This document shows positions 7,993-16,652 of a stretch of DNA of 16,652 nt, in pieces. Location of the stretch: positions 1 to 16,652 of the forward strand of contig CALSCQ010001735.1 of assembly GCA_943704525.1 (NCBI GenBank). The letters run 5' to 3'. The notes under the pieces were generated by a model. It ran no database searches and was not told where the DNA came from. It saw nothing but the letters and a program-made list of their open reading frames with translations. How positions within the stretch are numbered: the stretch's first letter is position 1; each line of letters opens with the position of its first letter. The position numbers and the translations under genes were made by a program. The stretch comes from Pigoraptor vietnamica. Its lineage: Eukaryota; Opisthokonta; Filasterea.

Positions 7993-9529
7993 ATGGAAGC
8001 CGACAGCAGCGACGTCGTAAATCCGTGGGACTGGTTTTCGGACGACGATTTCGAACCTGACAGCGAAGAAGAGTACGAGCAAGGAGAAGGGGCGTCCTCC
8101 GAGGGCGCGTGGAGCGGCGGAATGGCGTCGCCCGCGGGACCCGAACAAGATGCCCACGAAGTTGTGGAGACTGTCGGAATTGTCGAGGACAGCTCTGCGA
8201 CGGACAGCGATTATGCGCCCCCCGCGGCCGTGTACCCACCCGTGCACGTCATTGAGAGCGAGGACGACAGTGATGTGGTTTCTGTGGTGGCGCCGTCGTC
8301 GCATATCGGGTCTGGGCCGAGCACCCCACAACGAGAGACTGGGAACGGAAGCAGTTCGCAGAGGAATGGGAGGAAGAGGGCGCACGAAATCGCCGGAAGG
8401 GACGCATCCGAGTCGTCTACAAACGCCGGTCGTCCAGGTATGTGCACCCTCGCCTTCCTCTTTGTCGTTTGTCGTCCATTTCATTGCATAGTGTGCGCGC
8501 GTGTGTTTGCTTCGGACGAGTTGAGCGCATTATCCCATGAACGAGTGCTATGGACTTTGGTGTTTTGGCCTATCGCCTCTGTACATGGGCGTTTCGCAAT
8601 CGCTCTCTAATCGCGTTGCTGGCGTCCGCGCAGCCAAGCGACCACGCACAGGGCCCGTGATCGACCTCACCGTGCCAACACCGCCGACAAATCGCACCGT
8701 CCCACGCGCGGCGCCTCCTCGCCCGCCCGAGAATTTCATGGATCTCACGGACCCCGCCGTGCTCGCGTCCCTGGCGAGACCTCGCTTGCCGCCGCCCCCG
8801 CCGCGATACGTGCCGCCCGCCCCGCCGGCGCACTCGTTTGGGCTGTTCCACCACGTGTTCAGCCACCGGCACACGGAGCACTTTCTCGGGGTGAGTGTCG
8901 CTTGGCGTTGTTGTGGTTCTGTCGTTGTGCATTTCGTGAACTGACGCTCTCGTTTTGTCTCTCTCACCCAAAAATCGACAACCTTCGCGCTTGGCAATCG
9001 GGCATTTTCTGCAGAGTGAGTTTCGTCGCACCTGTGCGATCGCCACCAGCCGTTCGTTGCCCACCCTTCCTTTGAGCTCTGATGCATTCCATTTTCATTT
9101 CGGTGTTCCGCGAAATTCTGATTGTGTGTTCATCATGCAGGCTTTCTGGACCCCCTCTACCACTTCTTGGGCCACGGGCACGGCCACACACACGACGCCG
9201 GCCCTTCCGTCTACGACGAGCCCCTTCCCTCGGCGGCACCCGTGCCGGATCACGTGAGGAAGGCGAACGAGGAGCGCGGACTGTCGTCCAACCCCGTCGC
9301 CGCCCCGCAGGGAAGCGCGTCCGGAGAGGCCGCGAGTGAGGGCGCGCCGGGTGCGCCGAAGGCCATCGTGTGCGCCGTATGCATGGACACGGCCAAGGAC
9401 CTGACGTCGACAACGTGCGGTCACGTGTTCTGCGAGGAGTGCATCCAGCGCGCGATTCGGTCGACGCGCAAGTGCCCCGTGTGTCGGACATCACTGACCC
9501 TCCGACAAACACATCGAATCTTCCTGTGA
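7993..9529 (+). CDS. SUMO-targeted ubiquitin ligase, RNF4-like RING protein
   Basis: STUbLs bind SUMO chains through SIMs and ubiquitinate the SUMOylated target in the nucleus. Exons 7993-8437, 8634-8890, a single base at 9015, and 9141-9529 join in frame to 363 aa. SIM candidates: VGIV followed by acidic/Ser residues (61-64), VHVI followed by ESEDDSD (84-87) and VIDLT (157-161). A basic NGRKRAH (124-131) may be a nuclear signal. A Pro-rich middle (about 180-215) leads to a His-rich GHGHGHTH stretch (245-252). The C3HC4 RING uses C312, C315, C327, H329, C332, C335, C346 and C349 and finishes THRIFL, like the hydrophobic RNF4 C-terminus used in dimerisation. Without the base at 9015, joining 8890 to 9141 shifts frame and stops before the RING. 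The start was chosen by alignment with the paralogue (ggacatgga context). Confidence 0.82.
9015..9015 (+). other. Candidate one-nucleotide exon of the ligase gene
   Basis: Exon 2 ends in phase 0 at 8890 before GTGAGT; the RING exon starts at 9141 and needs one extra base. The only site between them with both signals is ttttctgcag, then A at 9015, then gtgagt at 9016-9021. Flanking introns would be 124 and 125 nt, normal for this genome. The base completes an AGC Ser codon (residue 235). No other AG dinucleotide lies between 8896 and 9013. Confidence 0.65.
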
Positions 9530-9833
9530 GTGAGCGGTTGTCGTTGGCGTATTGTATATGTGATGAAGTGCCATCGACGCTCTACTGCTGTTTTTGTGTG
9601 TGTTTGCTGTCTGCGTAAGCGCGTGCTTGCGTTGCTTGCGTGCGTGCGTGCGTCGTGCGGCGTCCGGCGTCAAATACAAGTACTTGAGTTTTCGCTGCGT
9701 TTTAGCGTGGCGCACACAAATTTCACATACTTATATGAACACACACACATGCACACACGCAAACCCGCGCGTGTGCGCACTACTGCGCCAAATTAACTGC
9801 GACTAACACGGACATCCCCCCCTTATGCTGACC
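9530..9833. other. Convergent 3' intergenic region between ligase and coiled-coil gene
   Basis: 304 bases between two stop codons. It contains a degenerate gcgtgcttgcgttgcttgcgtgcgtgcg stretch near 9617-9650 and a short CA tract near 9738-9760. No gene or RNA was recognised. Confidence 0.4.
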
Positions 9834-10744
9834 CTAGAACGAGAACTCGTCGTCGCTCTTGCTCACGTGATACCCCGTCTTGTCGATCTCCCCCCCAAAC
9901 GCATCGTCGCCCTCTGGTTCGCTGTCTGAGTCGTCGAGGCGCAAGTGCTTGCTGAGAATGGCCGACCCGGATGCGCGGCGCACGACGGGCGCGGGCTTGG
10001 GCTCCGATGCGCTGTCGAGAGAAAAGGTGCGTTAAGTGCTATGATGGCATGGGTGGGTTCGGTTGGTCGCATTAATGACAACTACTGGCTTCACAGGATA
10101 TGAAAGCGTACATGAAAAGGGCTCAGGCTCTCATAAGCACGCCCATAGCTCACAGCAGGACTCCATCCATCCCTCATCGCACAAAACGATGTGTGCCGCA
10201 ACGGCCATCACCCACCCGAGTTTGGCGGGCATCGATTTCCCCCGCTCGAGCGGCGCGGGCTTCTTGCTCTCCGACACGTCACGTGACGACGCCGTCGCAG
10301 GCCTGTCGTCCACGGACATGTTCGAGAGTGTCGATTCGGACAGCTCTTCCTCGAGAACGTCGTCGTCCCGCGCAGCGGGCGCGTTCGAACGCGGCGCAGA
10401 TGCCGCGCCGCTGTATGGGAATCGTCATGCGGACATAAGTTTGGAGTCAAGCGAATGTCTATCTGACCGTCCCATGAGAGCACCAGTAGGAAAGCAACAG
10501 CACGTGATACTCACGGCGTGGGTTGCGGATTGGCGGAGGGCAACTGTGACTGTTCCGTCATTGTGATCGAAAGCTCCTCATCGTCGGAAATGGCCGACAC
10601 CATCGACGCTGCAACGGAGACAAGTATTGAAGTGATTTAAAACAAGCAGGCACGCCCGCACGCTCGCACGCGCACACAGACACAACAACACCCACACACA
10701 CACACCACACACACACACACACAGACACAACAACCCACACACGC

Positions 10745-10786
<42 letters not shown>

Positions 10787-13570
10787 ATGTCGAATCGCAG
10801 CGGTCACTCACACTTCTGGTCCTTCTTTAGTGTATCGCGAGCCTTTGGATCGGTCGCAAGCGCAACGATGAGGTCCGACAGCTGCGAGACAGTGGCATAA
10901 GCAGAACGCACCATGACGCTCGCAAGTGCGAGTTACAAGGCATTCAACTCAAAGGGAAAGGCGATCGGCACCCACCACAGCGACATTCACGGGCGTGTCC
11001 ATTCCCTCGGGCAGAATGAGCGGCGCAAAGACGGACGCAATGTCCTCCGGCTCAACAAGGCCCTGGATGGTGAGGCGCTGCCAGTGTGTGACCAGCTCGA
11101 GCCAGTACCCTGAGGACGTCAATAGTGTGAGTGGTGACAGTAGTCGACATTTGCGGTATCCAATATGTGGGCGCGAATGTAATCGGTCTGGGCAGACATG
11201 TCACAATGACGGGCGCATTAGAATATGTTGCGCACCCACCGACGCCATCGCCAGAGAGATTCTGCGATATATCCTCGTTTGTGATTGGGTTACCATCGAG
11301 GAACTCCGCGGGAACGATTGCTGGCGGTAAATGGGCCGTCAGCGGGTAACCATACGCGCATGCACGCACGGCGCACGGACGCACATACTCCACAACAGAT
11401 ATACTGCAAGGAAAGAAAGGAGAGGGGAGACTTACCGCCGTCCGCGCAGAAGAACGCCAGCTCCTCCTTGACGACATGGCTCACAAAGTCAGGGTCCCAC
11501 ACGCCCAAGCTCTGTCCGCTCGAGGCCATTCTGGGCAGCGTGACGAAAATGGAATGGTCAGGCACAATAACAAGGCGCACCAGTAGAGCAACACGGTCAG
11601 AAGAGCTACAGCGCGTGAGATCCACCATGAGCGACAGTCGCTCGGAAAAGCAGCCACCCACTTAACGATGCTCTGGTGCACGTCGTCGTCGCAGGGGCGC
11701 CTGTACAGCGTCGCCGCGTCCTCCGGCACCGCATCCTCCACCGCACGCAACAGTGCAGCAAACGCCTTCGGCGAGAGCGGAGCCCGCGATGTCACGACAG
11801 GTTTCGGTGCCGGTGCAGCGGCCGGCTTCGCTGATTCTTTAGGCGCCCCAAACACATCGTCAAAGTCGCTGTCGTCCGACTCGTGCTGGCTGGGAGTCCC
11901 GGCACCCACAATGGCGAGCGATGGCGTCTTGGTGGGCGCCGCAGCGGCCGGAGGGGCAGTGGGCCCGGGTTCCGGCACTGCAGGTGCAGCAGCGGGAGGT
12001 TTAGTGCCGGAGACGGCAGCAGAAGGCGCGGTCGCCGAGGGGACGTCGACTGGCTTTTGTGCGGGCGCAGTGGCACGCGCGGCGTCGATCTTTGCCGCGT
12101 CGACGACGCCGGACTTGTTGGACGCTGTGGATGTGGTGGACTTGATAGAAGCAGAGGAGAGCGCAGGCGCTATTGTGGGCGCGGGGATGCTCTCCGCCTG
12201 CGCGTGTGGCACAATGATGCGCTCGCTCGGGGGTGATGTCGGCGGTGACTCGTACGAGGATGCCATGGACACGACGTCCGGCTCTGCCGCAGCGGATGGC
12301 TTTGCGGAGGGCGCAGTCGAAGGGACCGCTTGACGCGCAGAACCGTGCGAGGATACCGACAGCAGCGAACCGCTCTGCATGTCGACATAAAGGGAGTTTA
12401 AGAGGTCACTTCCACCATGAATCACGCAACATACACACGACGGAAAACGAATGCCCACGGTCGTCTAAATTCATGACGAAATCGCATGTAAAGGGAATTC
12501 AAGCCAGAGATGTGCACCTTCACCAGCTCTGGCGCGGCGGGCACAGCAGAAGCTTCAACCCGCGCAGGCCCTTCGCGCGCGGCCGCGGCGACGGGCGCAT
12601 CAACCTTGTCCGCGCGGCCCACAGTCGGCATTGGAGGCGCTGTCGCTGTTGGGGCGACTGGAGGTCGCAACACGTCCGAAGCGACGGAAACGCCAGAGGG
12701 ACTCTGGAGAGCCGTCGTGTACGATGAGAGAGAGACTGTTGGGCGGCTTCCGCTGCCAAGACCAATCCCCAAAGCATCGCCACGGGCAGCAAAAAACTTG
12801 TCGCTTCCGCCGCTCTCAGTGGGCCCGGGTGCGCGACGTTCCCCGCTCGCCGCGAGGGGTTCGTGCGGCTGGGAGGGCTGGCGAGAGAGATTGGACGGGG
12901 CACCCTCAGAGGGGCGTGCAGCCACAGCCGCACGCAACGGCGTATCGCCAGTGGCAGGGCGCGATCCTGCGTTCGGCGCGGCCGTTGCAGCGCGCAGTTC
13001 ACTTGCAGCGTCCGCAGGAGACTCGAAGGCAGATTTCTCGGCGCGTCCGTGCATCCGCTGTTCCTCTCGCACGTGCGCCGCGAGCCTATCTTGCATGCGA
13101 GTGCGAATCTCGCGGAGCTGGCCGTCGAGTGCCTCGAGTCGGCGCAAGTTTTGCGCTTCCACGGCGTCCTGTGCCATCCCAAGCTCCGGAGGCGGAACAT
13201 GGTTGCCCATCGGCGCAAAGTCGACGTCCATGGCGTGACGCACGGCCCGCGGATCCCTTCTGTACCCAAGCGCGTATGCATTGACGAGCTCTCGGACACG
13301 ATCGAATTCCGCGCGAATGTACGCGTTCCTCTTGCGCGCCGCGCGCTCGGCAAGGGCAACGTCGCGGACGTGCTGCATCCACATGGTGGATCGATGCTGA
13401 TCCAACTGCGCCTCGCGTCGCTGGCGGAGCGCCTGCTTCTGCGCGAGGAGTTGTCGGCGCTCCCTCAACTGTGCGCACACGCGGTGCGTTGTCGCGGCCG
13501 TGCGCGCGTATTCGGACGTCTCATGTTCGAGCGTGACGAGCTCGAGGGCATCTTGGAGAGTGGCCGCCAT
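9834..13570 (-). CDS. Large coiled-coil/low-complexity protein of unknown function
   Basis: Minus-strand exons 13570-12518, 12374-11662, 11530-11436, 11320-11294, 11109-10976, 10881-10812, 10608-10515, 10410-10216 and 10011-9834 join in frame to 852 aa. Residues 1-185 are helical and charged, coiled-coil-like (LRERRQLLAQKQALRQRREAQL, RKRNAYIRAEFDRVRELV). Residues 186-540 are Ala/Pro/Ser-rich and probably disordered. Residues about 545-697 look folded, with VWDPDFVSHVVKEELAFF, a 27-nt exon, YWLELVTHWQRLTIQGL and FAPLILPEGMDTPVNV. The tail is acidic. Two similar acidic Ser clusters, ESDDSDFDDVFG and DDSDSEPEGDDAFGG, look like casein-kinase-2-type sites. The N-terminal pattern loosely recalls kizuna-type centrosomal proteins, from memory and unverified. 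The exon 1 donor is ambiguous: GTGCAC at 12517 or GTGAAG six bases upstream, both in frame. I do not recognise the family. Confidence 0.75.
10660..10786. repeat. CA microsatellite in intron 6 of the coiled-coil gene
   Basis: An interrupted (CA)n tract with cacaacaaccc breaks, ending in a purer run at 10747-10785. It lies between exons 6 and 7 of the minus-strand gene. Confidence 0.95.
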
Positions 13571-14143
13571 AGTGCCGCGCGCTAAGAGGGCTCAGCACAG
13601 CACAAGCAGTCTCCTCCCTCACTTCGCAATACACCGAAACCTTAGCAATGGAAATGACAATAACATGAACGTGGAAGAGTACTCCTCATTGACGACACAG
13701 TTCGCCAGTTCAAATTGGGTTGGCGCCCATATTTTTTACGATCGTAAATTTCAATGTGGGTAAATTTGAAAAAAACGAGGGTAAATTAGGGTGGTTACGC
13801 AATAAAAGAGTTCGTCGTAAAACTCATTCCGGCTAATTAAATTTAGAATGAGGTCATGGTGGCTTTTCCGCGGTGACAGGCTGAGTCGGCGATTATCTCA
13901 GCGAGTCGTCCTCCATTGTCGTCTCTCGTCTATTCCCTTCGCCACCGTTCATTCGCTGACACGAGACACTGTGCTTTGCAACACAACGGCAGCGCAAAGT
14001 TGTGTTGGACTTCGGCTTTCTGGCAAAATCCGGCACTTCCCTTTCGTGTACTCAAGAGCGCTGGCAGTGATGCATGTGCGATAGTCACTCGTTGAGTGCT
14101 TTGTGCGCGTGCGACCAAGGCACGCCTCCTTGGGTAGCCGAAA
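13571..14143. promoter_or_regulatory. Divergent intergenic region with an AT-rich island
   Basis: 573 bases between the starts of the coiled-coil gene (minus) and the syntaxin gene (plus). The stretch 13720-13855 is strikingly AT-rich in an otherwise GC-rich window. It contains a perfect 14-base palindrome, tttacgatcgtaaa (13735-13748), and two gggtaaatt repeats (about 13757 and 13780). It must carry both promoters; no standard core element could be assigned. No gene is seen. Confidence 0.5.
13735..13748. repeat. 14-base perfect palindrome
   Basis: tttacgatcgtaaa equals its own reverse complement. It sits at the centre of the AT-rich island between two divergent genes, a plausible dimeric-protein binding site or relic of a small mobile element. 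Confidence 0.6.
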
Positions 14144-16528
<2,385 letters not shown>

Positions 16529-16539
16529 GGCTGCGCTTG

Positions 16540-16652
<113 letters not shown>

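Noticed and set aside
8891-8944. Read-through of ligase exon 2 to the stop at 8944 as the real C-terminus
   Set aside because: It would need the best donor in the gene (GTGAGT at 8891) to be ignored, and would leave the complete RING exon unexplained; intron retention remains possible as a minor form.
10976-11530. RhoGAP domain in the coiled-coil protein
   Set aside because: VFAPLIL resembles a RhoGAP helix superficially, but no catalytic Arg finger context or other RhoGAP motifs are present.
11668-13238. Two long plus-strand frames (11668-12333 and 12510-13238)
   Set aside because: They lie antisense to the GC-rich, Ala/Pro-coding exons of the coiled-coil gene, where stop-free antisense frames are expected; no motifs, starts or splice context support them.

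Overview
The window is nuclear DNA from an intron-rich, moderately GC-rich eukaryote, most likely a unicellular one. Genes are compact, with one to three hundred bases between them. Introns are about 95-340 nt, and nearly all exons fit GT-AG splicing and keep frame across every junction. I cannot name the species. The gene set (Gemin2, quinoid dihydropteridine reductase, RNF4-type RING ligase, syntaxin-1-like Qa-SNARE) is compatible with a protist related to animals, but this is inference. The window opens on a G homopolymer and closes inside a pure GT tract, so it may be a whole contig.

Layout: (1) 57-1510, minus: Gemin2 homologue, 3' end cut by the left edge. (2) 1769-3678, plus: short-chain dehydrogenase/reductase of the sepiapterin/benzil reductase type, 7 exons, 261 aa. 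(3) 3915-5861, minus: quinoid dihydropteridine reductase (QDPR), 8 exons, 235 aa, convergent with gene 2. (4) 6262-7113, plus: RING-less paralogue of the next gene, with SUMO-interaction-like repeats and a 36/39-bp coding minisatellite. (5) 7389-7439: broken antisense copy of QDPR exon 1, marking the edge of a tandem duplication. (6) 7993-9529, plus: SUMO-targeted ubiquitin ligase (RNF4-like), 363 aa; its frame works only if a one-nucleotide exon at 9015 is spliced in. (7) 9834-13570, minus: 852-aa coiled-coil/low-complexity protein of unknown function, 9 exons. (8) 14144-16528, plus: syntaxin-like Qa-SNARE, 9 exons, 314 aa, with His in place of the zero-layer Gln.

The genes do not form one pathway. 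Gemin2 (snRNP assembly) fits the heavy intron load. The reductase and QDPR could both touch pterin metabolism. The two SUMO-related genes form a local tandem family created together with part of QDPR. Most interesting are the single-nucleotide exon that gates the RING domain, the syntaxin zero-layer substitution, the chimeric tandem duplication, and two independent duplications of splice-site regions.
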